Positions 9,498 through 18,058 of a stretch of DNA of 64,000 nucleotides are shown here, in pieces; within the stretch, counting starts at the first letter, position 1, and each line of letters opens with the position of its first letter. The stretch is from contig CAVYVI010000006.1 of the NCBI GenBank assembly GCA_963771905.1, positions 364,692 to 428,691 on the forward strand. The letters are read 5' to 3'. Position numbers and translations under genes: made by a program. The DNA comes from Palsa-147 sp963771905 (GTDB taxonomy: Bacteria; Acidobacteriota; Terriglobia; Acidiferrales; UBA7541). Below the pieces are notes generated by a model that did no database searches, was not told the origin of the DNA, and worked only from the letters and a program-made list of their open reading frames with translations.

Positions 9498-10364
9498 TCA
9501 GGCGGCTTCGGAGAGGAATTCAATTTTGTACGAAGACGGAACCAGACCCGCGGCGGCGCCGCGTCCGAGTAATTCACGGACTGCGCGGCGGCCTTCTTCG
9601 CCGTAATCGAGTGTCCAGCGATTCACGTACATTCCGACGAAGCGATCGGCCATCGCCGGATCCATGTCGCGCGCGAACTGCAATGCGTAATCGAGCGCGG
9701 CCTCGCGATGTTCGAGAGCATACGCCACGCTGTCGCGGATGACGCGTTCCACCTGGCGTCCGAGGGTGGCATTCAAGCCGCGACGGATGGCATTCGCGCC
9801 GAGGGGCAGCGGCAAGCCGGTCTCTTCGTGCCACCATTGTCCAAGATCGACAACGCGGTGCAGCCCAACCTGCGAGTACATCAATTGCCCTTCGTGGATA
9901 AGCAGCCCGGCTTCCACTTCTTTCGCGGCGACGGCGTCGAGAATCTTATCGAACGGCATCGTGACGGTCTCGACGCCGGGTTCGAAGAGTTTCAGGGCGA
10001 GATAGCTTGTCGTGCGCTCCCCCGGAATCGCGACCCGGCGGCCTTTCAGGTCGTCTTTCTTAATGGGATGCGACGCGACGACGAGCGGTCCATAGCCCTC
10101 GCCAAAGCTCGCGCCGCAATCCAGCAAAACATATTTGTCGGCGATGAACGAATAGCCGTAGAAGCTCACAGCGGTAACGTCGTAGACCTCTTTTTCCGCG
10201 GCGCGGTTCAGCGATTCGATGTCGCAAAGGACATGATTGAACTTGACGCCGGGAATGCGCACTTTGCCCGTCGCCAGAGCGTAAAACATAAAGGCATCGT
10301 CGCTGTCCGGTGAATGCGCAAGCTGAATTTCAGCGATCTGGGTTGTAGCTGAATTCATTGACAT
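9498..10364 (-). CDS. mqnD: 1,4-dihydroxy-6-naphthoate synthase (futalosine pathway of menaquinone)
   Basis: MqnD converts cyclic dehypoxanthine futalosine to 1,4-dihydroxy-6-naphthoate. The 288-residue protein has the periplasmic-binding-like fold of the MqnA/MqnD family and its N-terminal signature HSPDSDDAFMFYAL; SFYGYSFIADKYVLLDCGASFGEGYGP, IPGERTTSYLALKLF and the LIHEGQLMYSQVGL region are characteristic of MqnD. No other mqn gene is nearby, so the pathway is scattered. The ATG at 10364 is followed by a second in-frame ATG two codons on; GGAG upstream fits the first. The presence of MqnD implies menaquinone made from chorismate via futalosine. Confidence 0.93.
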   Translation of the reverse strand: MSMNSATTQIAEIQLAHSPDSDDAFMFYALATGKVRIPGVKFNHVLCDIESLNRAAEKEVYDVTAVSFYGYSFIADKYVLLDCGASFGEGYGPLVVASHPIKKDDLKGRRVAIPGERTTSYLALKLFEPGVETVTMPFDKILDAVAAKEVEAGLLIHEGQLMYSQVGLHRVVDLGQWWHEETGLPLPLGANAIRRGLNATLGRQVERVIRDSVAYALEHREAALDYALQFARDMDPAMADRFVGMYVNRWTLDYGEEGRRAVRELLGRGAAAGLVPSSYKIEFLSEAA

Positions 10365-10712
10365 GGCTCGTCTGGCTCCGGGAGCCGGGAAGTTTAAGCA
10401 CTCACTGAGGGCTCAGGAGAGAGTGCGGCGCAGTCCTCTGCGAAACTGAATTGCGTCGGGGGAAACGCACCCGCGTGACTGCGCCAACTTCGGAAAGGAG
10501 GTTAGCACATTTCTCCGCGGTCAGCCAACGGGACGCCTGTGGATATCTACGGGAGAATGTGCCAATTTGGGGCGACCGCGTACGGGGTTTTTCGCGGCGC
10601 GCCACGAGGAGAAAGCGATTTTTGCAATCGCTCTGTGGCTCCGCGGAAATTCCGGAGAGAGCGCGCTGCGCGGAGACCGAATTTTCGGTCAGCACGAGTT
10701 GAAGAGTGTGTT
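10365..10712. other. Intergenic stretch of 348 bases with inverted repeats
   Basis: No gene is supported here. The stretch separates the mqnD promoter side from the end of the HEASH gene. It holds a perfect 16-base palindrome GACCGAATTTTCGGTC at 10675-10690 and a weaker stem GCGAT/ATCGC near 10615-10635. No T-run follows the palindrome on either strand in the form of a classical terminator, so its role is open. Confidence 0.4.
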
Positions 10713-11879
10713 TTATAGTCCAGCGACGAGCGAACTGATGGCCCGATTGAAATCCGTTTGCCCGTCGAGATATGGCTTCCAGTACGTCTCCAGGAGACGC
10801 TGATAATTTTCCCAGCCGCGGCTATACAGTCCGTTGCGGTATGCGTAGGGCGTGTATGCGGCCGGCATGGTTCCCGGCGACTCCCCCGGCACGCGCAATC
10901 TGCCGTCGGCCACGGCGCGGCGCACGATCTCTCCGGTTGTGTAGAAAAGGAGCGCGTGCCAGAGATCGCGCGGAATCGGGATCCCGCGCTCGTGGCAGGC
11001 GTTGACGATGCCGTCCTGCACCGCCGTGGCGAGAGGATGCGATGCCTCGTGGAACAAGATCTCGAACGCCGACAGACCCTGATTCCGTGGATCACTGCTG
11101 GAAACGGTAATGTGCGTCGGGTCAAGCGACGTGTATGCGCCGAATGGCCCGGCGTAAAAAACAACATCCACGCGGATTGGATTCTGCGGCCACGTTGCGT
11201 GATAAACGACCGCGAGTTCGTCGGCCAACGTTCCGCCGATGCGGCGAACCAGCGGCGCGACGCTCTCGATCCATTCGCGATTTTGGCGATCCTGCTCCTT
11301 CCACCAGTGCTTGCGGTAAACGGGAGCAGCCGCTTCGAGCACCGCTACCATCTCGGGCCGCAAGCCCGAGGCGCACGTAGGCGACGATGTTCCGGAGAGA
11401 TCGGCGCACGTCTCGAGATCGGCGAGGACGTTGTTAATCTGGATCATGTTCTGATCGACTTGCAAATCCCGCCGCGCCAAATTCTTCGAATAGTAATTGA
11501 TCGCCGTCTGCCACGCCGGCGAGTCCGCGTCGCGCGCTTTCGTCGCCGTGCCATTTGGCAGGGGCAAAGAGCCGCCTTCGCCGCGGATGATTTCCTCCTG
11601 ATCGCGGATGCGCGCTTGTTCGTACAGGAAGTGATGCAAATTCAACCAGAAGCCGCTGTGCAGCTCGAAGATGGGTCGTGGCACGTCGGAGCCATCGAGA
11701 GATCGCGGAACGCCTTGAACCGAGCCCTGCTGCGGCTGAGGAATTTGCGCGAGCGACGGCAGGGGGAGCAGCGCGGAAAGAACGAGAATGAGCCACGGCG
11801 CGACGTTGAGTCCCGAAAGATGCGGGACGCGGGTCGCGGACTGAGAGTAGCCGCGGAGTGTGCTTAGCCGATTGAGCAA
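10713..11879 (-). CDS. Exported putative zinc metallopeptidase-like protein (HEASH motif), unknown family
   Basis: About 388 residues. An N-terminal hydrophobic stretch (APWLILVLSALLPLPSLAQ) is a likely signal peptide. Near residue 290 the motif ILFHEASHPLATAV has the HExxH form of zincin peptidases. The rest is Trp/Arg-rich without a family I recognise. The frame runs upstream over the neighbouring NTF2-like gene, which cannot be real, so I place the start at TTG 11879, just after that gene's stop; no ATG is available before the signal peptide. The start is therefore weak, the coding region strong. It likely shares a transcript with the NTF2-like gene 5 bases upstream. Confidence 0.7.
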   Translation of the reverse strand: MLNRLSTLRGYSQSATRVPHLSGLNVAPWLILVLSALLPLPSLAQIPQPQQGSVQGVPRSLDGSDVPRPIFELHSGFWLNLHHFLYEQARIRDQEEIIRGEGGSLPLPNGTATKARDADSPAWQTAINYYSKNLARRDLQVDQNMIQINNVLADLETCADLSGTSSPTCASGLRPEMVAVLEAAAPVYRKHWWKEQDRQNREWIESVAPLVRRIGGTLADELAVVYHATWPQNPIRVDVVFYAGPFGAYTSLDPTHITVSSSDPRNQGLSAFEILFHEASHPLATAVQDGIVNACHERGIPIPRDLWHALLFYTTGEIVRRAVADGRLRVPGESPGTMPAAYTPYAYRNGLYSRGWENYQRLLETYWKPYLDGQTDFNRAISSLVAGL

Positions 11880-11884
11880 GGATT

Positions 11885-12319
11885 CTATTGCACCGTGGTT
11901 CTTGGCGCCGCGGGCAGCGGCGACGCATGATGCAGCACGATTCGCCACTCGCCGTCCCGCCGGATGAAAAGATTCGTGGCCTGCGTGAGCGCCTCTTCGA
12001 ATCCTTCGGCAAATGCGCTCATCACCTGCTGCGTGCAGGCCACCCAGCCGATTTCGCCCTCGACCCGCATCAACACAGGGCCGAGCGCAATCTTCACGCG
12101 CCGCGTGTTCGAAAAGATGCGCGCCCAACTTTCGCGCACTTCATCCCAACCCACGAGCAATTCCCAACCCGGATGAACGCATTGCACCCAGTCGTCGTGC
12201 GCCCAGATTTCGTCTATCTGCGCGAGGTCGAGCGATTCAAACGCGGCATAGAATCGCCGGTTCGCTTCACGGAGAGCTTGTTCGGGGGTTAGAGGCGCTA
12301 AGGCTGTCTCGGACGGCAT
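11885..12319 (-). CDS. NTF2/SnoaL-like protein
   Basis: 144 residues with the cone-shaped NTF2-like fold: an N-terminal helix pair (EANRRFYAAFESLDLAQIDEIWAHDDWVQCVHPG), then ELLVGWDEVRESWARIF and an antiparallel beta sheet ending in NLFIRRDGEWRIVLHHASP. That closing GEWRIVxHH strand is typical of the SnoaL-3/DUF4440 group. The family binds small hydrophobic molecules or has no known ligand; no catalytic assignment can be made. ATG at 12319. It sits 5 bases before the HEASH protein start, which suggests a two-gene transcript. Confidence 0.82.
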   Translation of the reverse strand: MPSETALAPLTPEQALREANRRFYAAFESLDLAQIDEIWAHDDWVQCVHPGWELLVGWDEVRESWARIFSNTRRVKIALGPVLMRVEGEIGWVACTQQVMSAFAEGFEEALTQATNLFIRRDGEWRIVLHHASPLPAAPRTTVQ

Positions 12320-12388
12320 GGGTCTAGCACTGAATTGTATAACGGGCCGATTGGCCGCCGCACGGAAATCCTATGCGAAGAGCGGCGA

Positions 12389-12862
12389 TTAGAACTTCGT
12401 AATGTCCACCGCCGTAAGACCCTTCTCATCGCAATAGTCGTGATAGCGCTTCAGGAAAGTTTGCCAGTTCTCGGTCGCGACCGTATGACCTGCTCCATCG
12501 ACAAAATCGAGCGCGCCTTCAATCACCGCAAACACAATCGTATCTTCCTTGCCGACCATTCGCGGGGAGTGAGTGGAACCGGCGACTTCGAAGACTACGT
12601 CGCCTGCTTCCGAGACCCAACCCTCGTCGTAAGTCCATGCTCCTTGCACCGTGTAAACGACCACGGTTCCCGGATGGAAATGCATCTGGAGGGCGGCTCC
12701 GGGCACCGAGCGGATGAACAGGACGATCTGGCCGGTGATGGGATTCAGCTTGATCAGCTTGATGAAGTGTCCCTCGGCCCAGGGAACCCAGGGCAAGTTC
12801 TTCGGGCTGGTGTGACTCGCGAGCGCCTTGTGAACAGGATGATTGCTCATAGCTGTTGCCAT
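12389..12862 (-). CDS. Cupin-domain protein (ChrR / dihydroxyacetophenone-dioxygenase-like)
   Basis: 157 residues. A single cupin barrel is visible: the first metal motif as ALQMHFHPGTVVVYTVQG (two His and a position for Glu replaced by Val-Tyr-Thr), and a second conserved half GDVVFEVAGSTHSPRMVG with its His. Such proteins often hold Fe or Zn; the closest families I know are the anti-sigma ChrR cupin and 2,4'-dihydroxyacetophenone dioxygenase-like enzymes. The substrate is unknown. ATG at 12862 follows GAGGGA at fair distance. The gene stands apart, with 198 bases upstream for a promoter. Confidence 0.8.
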   Translation of the reverse strand: MATAMSNHPVHKALASHTSPKNLPWVPWAEGHFIKLIKLNPITGQIVLFIRSVPGAALQMHFHPGTVVVYTVQGAWTYDEGWVSEAGDVVFEVAGSTHSPRMVGKEDTIVFAVIEGALDFVDGAGHTVATENWQTFLKRYHDYCDEKGLTAVDITKF

Positions 12863-13061
12863 CGTCGTGTCCCTCGATTGAGTTCGTTCCGAATCGTGCG
12901 CAAAACGCAGAAGGAATGCCTTGCGATCGCCCTATAAGACACCGCAAGGGACAGCGAGAGTCAAGGAGAAATTAAGCTTCGCTCGGCATCCGCGATCGTT
13001 TCTGCGCGCCAACGAATTTTTTTGCTCAATTCGCTGAACGCGTCCGACGCCGCCGCATGCC

Positions 13062-13991
13062 TCAATTCTGTTGCCGTGATTCGTCCGGCGGCGCAGTCAC
13101 AATGGCATCGTCGGGTGTGGCCAGCTCGCCTTTCTTGTCCGCGCCGTGAATCTTTCCGCCGGCGTCGAGGAGAAACGATCGCCGCCCGCCTTTGCCGTAG
13201 GCCTCGGGCGTGGCCGCGATCTCGAATCCCGAAGGATTTCCGTCCGCGCCAGTCACAATCCGGTACCGAAAGCGGTAGCCACCCTGATTTCCTGCGGCGA
13301 TCTGCGAATTGATGAGGTCGGCTTGTTCCGGAGAGACCTCATTTTTCGGCGCGGGCCCAAGCTCGGCGAGCGATTCGGGAAGCCTGTCATACGCCCGCTG
13401 ATACGTTCCGATCGCCGTCACGAGATCGCGGAGGGTCTGCACCGCAGCCGCTTCGAGGTCCTCGATTTCCTCTTGCGCCCATCGGCTCGCGAGCTGCGGA
13501 ATATCGAAGAGCATCAGCCCAACGGAAAGCAATCGCCATCCGCCCGATTCACGCACGAGTCCGAACTCGGTAACGGTTCCGCCGACGATCTGAATCGGAA
13601 TGAACGTGAGATTTTCGCGCGCCCGCGTCGCGCCGAATCGGAATTCCGCGGTTGCCTGGGCCACCTGACAGCGCAGGACGTTATGGCCATCGGTGTCGGC
13701 TGAGAGCAGCGGACGGCCCGGATCATCGGTGAGCGCTAGTCTCTTGATGACGGCGGCGCGCTGCTCCGCAGGAAGGCTCCTAAATGCCTTCGCGTTATCG
13801 GCGGTGAGATAGGTGGCAAATTGGCCTTCATTGTGGGTGCAGGCCGCCGTGAGGAGGGCCGCCAGCGCGGCAGACGGATCGGACTCGCGACCCTCTTGCG
13901 CCGAGAGGTCCGCGCCCGAAGCGAGATACAAGATCGCCAGTACGACAAAGGGAGCGAGAATCCGTCGAAACGCCGGCCAGATTCGAGTCAA
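13062..13991 (-). CDS. Exported protein of unknown function
   Basis: 309 residues. The N-terminus (FRRILAPFVVLAILYLASGADLSAQ) is a clear signal peptide. The mature part has an all-helical segment with many Ala (about 40-110), a beta-rich middle (LTFIPIQIVGGTVTEFGLVRESGGWRLLSVG), and a C-terminal part, QTLRDLVTAIGTYQRAYDRLPESLAELG, that recalls the helix and loop of type II pseudopilin or DUF-type exported proteins. I cannot name the family. The start TTG at 13991 overlaps the stop of the receiver gene by 4 bases (TTGA), so translation is probably coupled. Confidence 0.75.
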   Translation of the reverse strand: MTRIWPAFRRILAPFVVLAILYLASGADLSAQEGRESDPSAALAALLTAACTHNEGQFATYLTADNAKAFRSLPAEQRAAVIKRLALTDDPGRPLLSADTDGHNVLRCQVAQATAEFRFGATRARENLTFIPIQIVGGTVTEFGLVRESGGWRLLSVGLMLFDIPQLASRWAQEEIEDLEAAAVQTLRDLVTAIGTYQRAYDRLPESLAELGPAPKNEVSPEQADLINSQIAAGNQGGYRFRYRIVTGADGNPSGFEIAATPEAYGKGGRRSFLLDAGGKIHGADKKGELATPDDAIVTAPPDESRQQN

Positions 13992-14341
13992 GATTTTGTC
14001 CCGGCGAGGATGGTGGCAAGATTCGCGCTAAATTTCGATCGTGGCATAACGTCCCGGCAACCTGCCTCTCTCGCGCGTTCGGCGAGTTCTGTCTGCACGT
14101 GGGAGAGATACGCGATCACGGGTGTCTGGTTGCCTGACGCGCCGAGTTTCTGGATGGTTTCGAGCGGGCCACTGCGGGCATTCAAATCCACGATGATTAG
14201 TTTTGGCTGCTCGCGTGCAATTTCCGCGAGCAGCGCATCGCCGGTGCCGCATGTCTTCAATACGATTCCTGCGTGGCGCGCTGTTTCCACCATCTTCGCT
14301 TGAAAAAAGAGATCGTCCACTAAAGCCAGAACGTCTGCCAA
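13988..14341 (-). CDS. CheY-like receiver-domain protein
   Basis: 117 residues with a stand-alone receiver fold. The acidic pair is at LVDD (residues 8-10), the likely phosphoacceptor Asp in LIIVDLNARSG, and the switch lysine in MPRSKFS. There is no output domain, so it would act by protein contact or as a phosphate sink. The TTG start at 14341 is supported by GGGAG 6 bases upstream. It is translationally coupled to the exported protein downstream. No histidine kinase lies beside it. Divergence around the phospho-site means phosphorylation should not be taken for granted. Confidence 0.78.
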   Translation of the reverse strand: MADVLALVDDLFFQAKMVETARHAGIVLKTCGTGDALLAEIAREQPKLIIVDLNARSGPLETIQKLGASGNQTPVIAYLSHVQTELAERAREAGCRDVMPRSKFSANLATILAGTKS

Positions 14342-14487
14342 GTTCGTCTCCCGAGTTCACCTGCACCGAAGCACCCAGTATCGCACGTTCCCACGGTGTC
14401 CCCCCGCTGCGCGACACTTGACTGACGCCTGACTTCCACAAATGATTGCCGTTGGGATATAAATATTAAGAACACTTCGAGGAGCCT

Positions 14488-15021
14488 ATGTCTCCAGCGA
14501 ACTACGACAACGCGCTGCCCGGTCTGCCGGTTCTCGAGCAGACGCCGATCATCATCGAAAAAATCGTGCACATAGCGAACGACGAGCAGTTGCACTGGAA
14601 GCCGGCGGCCGATCGCTGGTCGATCAGCGAAGTGCTCGCTCATCTGGCGGAAGTCGAAGTCGTCGGATTTCGCGAGCGCGTCCAGCGTATGCTCGAGAGC
14701 GATTCGCCGCAGCTCGAAGGCTACGACCAAAATGCCGCCTATCTAGCCGGACGTTATTCGGGCAAGAAGGCCCGCGAGAATTTGCATGTGTTTTGCCACG
14801 AGCGGGATCGCAGCCTGTCATTCCTGCGTTACGTCCCCGCGGGAATGAGTTCGCGCTCCGGCATTCATTCCGTGATCGGAAAGATCACTATCGGCCAGAT
14901 CATGAACGAATGGGCGTTTCACGATCTCGGCCACATTCGGCAGATCGCGGAACTCTTTCGCTCGCGCGCGTTCCATCCTTCGATCGGACCGTTCCAGCGC
15001 TATTACACGATCCGGCCCTAA
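14488..15021 (+). CDS. DinB family protein
   Basis: 177 residues of a four-helix-bundle DinB/YfiT-type protein. The three-His metal site is partly visible: His in EVLAHLAEVEV and the pair in FHDLGHIRQIAEL. Members are usually metal-dependent thiol transferases or of unknown function. ATG at 14488 is preceded by GAGGAG. The gene is 50 bases upstream of the glutaredoxin-like gene on the same strand, a pairing that would fit thiol chemistry, but that link is only inference. Confidence 0.88.
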   Translation: MSPANYDNALPGLPVLEQTPIIIEKIVHIANDEQLHWKPAADRWSISEVLAHLAEVEVVGFRERVQRMLESDSPQLEGYDQNAAYLAGRYSGKKARENLHVFCHERDRSLSFLRYVPAGMSSRSGIHSVIGKITIGQIMNEWAFHDLGHIRQIAELFRSRAFHPSIGPFQRYYTIRP

Positions 15022-15071
15022 GACTGGAAAAGCGTATCTTGATTTATCCCGTGAAGCCGGAGGGAACGAAG

Positions 15072-15539
15072 ATGAAAGACGTGTCAGCGAAGATCCTGGC
15101 GCTCTTTGATGAACTGGGATGCGACTCGCTCGACCTTCACACCTTCTTCGAAATGGCCGGAAGCAAGGAGCCGAAGGAACGGGAAGACGTCCTGGACGCC
15201 GTAGCGGAGCTCGTCGGCGTCGGCCTATTGCAATCCGCCGAAGGCGGAGATTTTTATGCGCGCACCGAAGACGGCCGCATCGCCGTCGCCGGACCACGCG
15301 ACGTTACGCTCTACACTCGCGAGGATTGCCATCTGTGCGTTTCAGCGAAATCGGCAATGGCGCCAATCCTGAAGGAGTGCAACGCGACGCTCCGGGAAGT
15401 CGATGTCGACCGCGACCCCATTCTTCAACGCCGCTATACGAATGACGTTCCCGTGATTTTCATCGGGCCAAACGAATTCGCCCGGCATCGCGTCGATCCT
15501 GCAGAGTTTCGCCGGAAGCTGCAACAGACGCGCCGGTAA
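15072..15539 (+). CDS. Glutaredoxin-like thioredoxin-fold protein with N-terminal helical domain
   Basis: 155 residues in two parts. Residues 1-75 are helical and acidic (ILALFDELGCDSLDLHTFFEM) and read like a small winged-helix or adaptor domain. Residues about 78-150 match the DUF836 glutaredoxin-like family: DVTLYTREDCHLCVSAK with a CHLC redox pair, REVDVDRDP, and the cis-Pro loop NDVPVIFIG. It is likely a small disulfide or glutathione-linked oxidoreductase. The start at 15072 has a GGAGGG upstream; a longer frame extends back over the DinB gene and is rejected. It follows DinB closely and may be cotranscribed. Confidence 0.8.
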   Translation: MKDVSAKILALFDELGCDSLDLHTFFEMAGSKEPKEREDVLDAVAELVGVGLLQSAEGGDFYARTEDGRIAVAGPRDVTLYTREDCHLCVSAKSAMAPILKECNATLREVDVDRDPILQRRYTNDVPVIFIGPNEFARHRVDPAEFRRKLQQTRR

Positions 15540-15558
15540 GGCGGTGATTGCGGCTGGA

Positions 15559-16011
15559 TTAGTGATCGTCGTCGTTTCCGGGTTCGGGTTCGACGCCCAC
15601 GGACTCATCGGGTACGGCGCCGGGACGTCCCTTGACGCGATCGTAGACGCTAAAATGGCAGGTTGAACCGAGAGCTTCGTTGTAGTAGGTGGGAACTCCA
15701 AGCGCGGTTCGCAGCTCCTCGTTGAATCTGCGGAGATTCACGAGCTCCTCGCGATGCGCCGGGAATTTCTTTTCGTCGTGCGTTAGCAGAAATTTCTGGT
15801 AACCCGCGTCCCAGAGCAGCGTGAACTGCCCGTTGAGCATGATTGTCGGCAGCTCAGTCATGTGATACGTGGCGTCGGTGCCTCGGCGAAGCTCCGCGCC
15901 GCAGCCGTACTTCTCGATCCGCACCACGCCCCCAGTATTCCGGACGCTGAACCCCATGGCCGGCAGCTTGGCGACAATTTCTTCGCTGAAGACCTTATTG
16001 ACGTACCACAT
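15559..16011 (-). CDS. Conserved hypothetical protein
   Basis: 150 residues, not recognised. The N-terminal half is mixed alpha/beta with GFSVRNTGGVVRIEKYGCGAELRRG; the C-terminal part carries YYNEALGSTCHFSVYDRVKGRP and ends in an acidic Asp/His tail (EPEPGNDDDH). No signal peptide or membrane span. It has an ATG at 16011 and protein-like composition throughout. It stands alone on the minus strand and is convergent with the glutaredoxin gene, 19 bases apart, and divergent from the sulfur operon. Confidence 0.7.
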   Translation of the reverse strand: MWYVNKVFSEEIVAKLPAMGFSVRNTGGVVRIEKYGCGAELRRGTDATYHMTELPTIMLNGQFTLLWDAGYQKFLLTHDEKKFPAHREELVNLRRFNEELRTALGVPTYYNEALGSTCHFSVYDRVKGRPGAVPDESVGVEPEPGNDDDH

Positions 16012-16234
16012 ACGCCTACAGAATATGAATCCCGAGGCCCGGCTGTAAAGTCCAATCTGCTTGGAAATCGGCGGTTACTCGGGCTGGACCATTCACAGTG
16101 ATGCCGCCCGCCATCTGGTAAGCTCTAGTCAGGCCGGGAAATGGCCGCGGCAAAGTAGCATCCGATTGGCTCCGAGCGCATCTGTAATGCATGGGGCCAA
16201 GCTTCGAATTCGGGCTGTTCCCGCAGAGGCGTCG

Positions 16235-17203
16235 GTGAGCGCGATCAAGAATTCAATCGTGGCGGATTTGCCTGGCGTGCTTCAGCAAGTCGCCCGGGAA
16301 AACTTGCTCGATTGCATCGGCAACACGCCGCTCCTGCGTCTCAGCCGCATCGGCCGTGAATATCGAAATTGCGAGTTTTACGGCAAGGCCGAGTGGTTCA
16401 ATCCGGGTGGCTCAGTGAAGGATCGCGCCGCGCTGCGAATGATTCTGGAAGGCGAACGCAGCGGCGGCCTTGTGCACGGCAAGACGATCCTCGATTCAAC
16501 CAGCGGCAACACCGGTATCGCCTATGCGATGATCGGCGCGGCGCGGGGATATCCCGTGAAGCTCTGCCTGCCGGCGAATGCTTCCGAAGAGCGAAAGCAC
16601 ATCCTCGCCGCGTATGGCGCAGAGATCGTGATTACTCCCGGCGAGGAAGGCTCGGATGGCGCGATTCGCCGCGTTCGTGAAATTTACGAGCAAGAACCAG
16701 AAAAATATTTTTATCCGGACCAATACAGCAATCCGGCGAACGTCGAAGCGCATATGACCACGACGGCTCCGGAAATCTGGGAACAAACTCGCGGCCGCAT
16801 CACGCATTTCGTAGCCGGCCTCGGAACGAGCGGGACGTTCGTTGGGACAGCGCGCCGATTGAAGCGGTTCAATTCCGCGATTCGCGCCATCAGCTTTCAG
16901 CCGGATTCCGCATTCCATGGGCTCGAGGGCATGAAACACATGGCCACGGCGATCGTGCCGAAAATTTACGATCCGAGTGTGGCTGACGAAGACATGTCGG
17001 TGCGCACGGAAGACGCACACGCCATGGTGAAGCGCATGGCGCGCGAAGAGGGGATTCTCGTCGGCATCAGTGCCGGCGCTGCGGTATGCGCGAGCCTTGA
17101 GGTCGCCCGGCGATTGCCGCGAGCGGAAGCCGCCGTGATCGTGACCATCTTTCCCGACTCTGGCGATAAATATCTGAGCGAGCGCTTCTGGAACGAGTCC
17201 TGA
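16235..17203 (+). CDS. cysM: PLP-dependent cysteine synthase, CysM (carrier-protein-dependent) type
   Basis: Fold-type II PLP enzyme of the O-acetylserine/O-phosphoserine sulfhydrylase family. The PLP lysine is in GGSVKDRAALRM, the phosphate-binding loop in STSGNTGIAYA, and the AGLGTSGTFVGTARRLK loop follows. The stretch GMKHMATAIVPKIYDPSVADE resembles the actinobacterial CysM loop that recognises O-phosphoserine; combined with the carrier and JAMM genes just downstream, I infer a CysM acting on a thiocarboxylated CysO. The start is ambiguous: GTG 16235 (AGAGG upstream) gives a canonical 322-residue chain; ATG 16187 would add 16 residues. The next gene starts 8 bases on. Confidence 0.9.
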   Translation: MSAIKNSIVADLPGVLQQVARENLLDCIGNTPLLRLSRIGREYRNCEFYGKAEWFNPGGSVKDRAALRMILEGERSGGLVHGKTILDSTSGNTGIAYAMIGAARGYPVKLCLPANASEERKHILAAYGAEIVITPGEEGSDGAIRRVREIYEQEPEKYFYPDQYSNPANVEAHMTTTAPEIWEQTRGRITHFVAGLGTSGTFVGTARRLKRFNSAIRAISFQPDSAFHGLEGMKHMATAIVPKIYDPSVADEDMSVRTEDAHAMVKRMAREEGILVGISAGAAVCASLEVARRLPRAEAAVIVTIFPDSGDKYLSERFWNES

Positions 17204-17211
17204 AGCCGGCC

Positions 17212-17676
17212 ATGCTGAGGATCTCCGCAAATCTGGCCGCGCGAATTCGCGAGCAAGGGGCAGAGACGTATCCGAATGAGTGCTGCGGCGCGCTTCTCGG
17301 CAAGGATCGGGTTGCGGGCCGCGAAGTTCTCGATATTCTGCCGCTGAAAAATCAGCGGGAAGATTCGCCGCGCAACCGCTTCTCGATTACGTCGGAGCAT
17401 GTTCGCGAGGCGGAGGCAGCGGCGCGACGATCGGATCTCGATCTGATCGGCTGGTATCATTCTCATCCGGACGCGCCGGCCCGGCCGAGCGAGTTCGATC
17501 GCGAACACGCGTGGCCGTGGTACAGCTACATCATTGTAAGCGTCCAATCTCGCGAGCCGAAGGACATGAATTCATGGCGGCTCGTGGACGACCGCTCGCG
17601 CTACGATGCCGAGCCGATCGAGATCGATTTGAATGCGCAGCAAATCAGCGCAACGCGGGACGTGAAGGCGCGCTGA
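17212..17676 (+). CDS. mec: JAMM/MPN+ metalloprotease (Mec-like, M67)
   Basis: 154 residues. The JAMM zinc site is complete: Glu in YPNECCGALLG and H-S-H followed seven residues on by S-x-x-D in HSHPDAPARPSEFD. In Mycobacterium tuberculosis Mec hydrolyses the CysO-cysteine adduct to release cysteine; in thioquinolobactin synthesis a JAMM protein trims the carrier tail. Here either role, or both, is possible, since the adjacent carrier ends in GG-ARR. ATG at 17212, 8 bases after cysM, so they form one operon. Gene name assigned by family and context. Confidence 0.9.
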   Translation: MLRISANLAARIREQGAETYPNECCGALLGKDRVAGREVLDILPLKNQREDSPRNRFSITSEHVREAEAAARRSDLDLIGWYHSHPDAPARPSEFDREHAWPWYSYIIVSVQSREPKDMNSWRLVDDRSRYDAEPIEIDLNAQQISATRDVKAR

Positions 17677-17751
17677 TGTCGATGCACTTTACGTGGTCAT
17701 CGCGCTAACGATTGATTCTGCGCAATTGGCTGGAACGGGAAGGGGTACACA

Positions 17752-18036
17752 ATGTCTGTGAAAGTGACGATTCCGACGCCGCTCCGGGCCTACACCGGAA
17801 AGCAGGAGGCCATCGAATTGCAGGCCGCGACGGTCGGCGAAGCGCTTGCGGCGCTGACCACGCAATTTTCCGAACTGCGCAAACATCTTTACGCGGATGA
17901 CGGACGTTTGCGGAGCTTCGTAAACGTTTACCTCAATGATGAGGACATCCGGTATTTGCAAAAGGACAAGACGCAGGTGAATGACGGCGACACAATCAGC
18001 ATCGTGCCGTCGATCGCGGGCGGCGCGCGCCGCTGA
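17752..18036 (+). CDS. cysO: Ubiquitin-like sulfur carrier (MoaD/ThiS fold, CysO-like) with C-terminal ARR tail
   Basis: 94 residues with the beta-grasp fold. PTPLRAYTGKQEAIEL, RSFVNVYLNDEDIRYL and DGDTISIVPSIAGG line up with mycobacterial CysO. CysO normally ends at the Gly-Gly that is adenylated and thiocarboxylated; here three residues (ARR) follow GG, so the tail must be removed before activation, or the protein is inactive. Removal by the neighbouring JAMM protease is the simplest idea. ATG at 17752 follows GGGAAGGGG. It lies 75 bases after mec and 22 before the activating enzyme. Confidence 0.9.
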   Translation: MSVKVTIPTPLRAYTGKQEAIELQAATVGEALAALTTQFSELRKHLYADDGRLRSFVNVYLNDEDIRYLQKDKTQVNDGDTISIVPSIAGGARR

Positions 18037-18058
18037 ACGCGCGGGAGACTTATAGGTC

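Noticed and set aside
11880..12128. Upstream extension of the HEASH protein
   Set aside because: Lies antiphase over the NTF2-like gene on the same strand, whose product is a recognisable fold.
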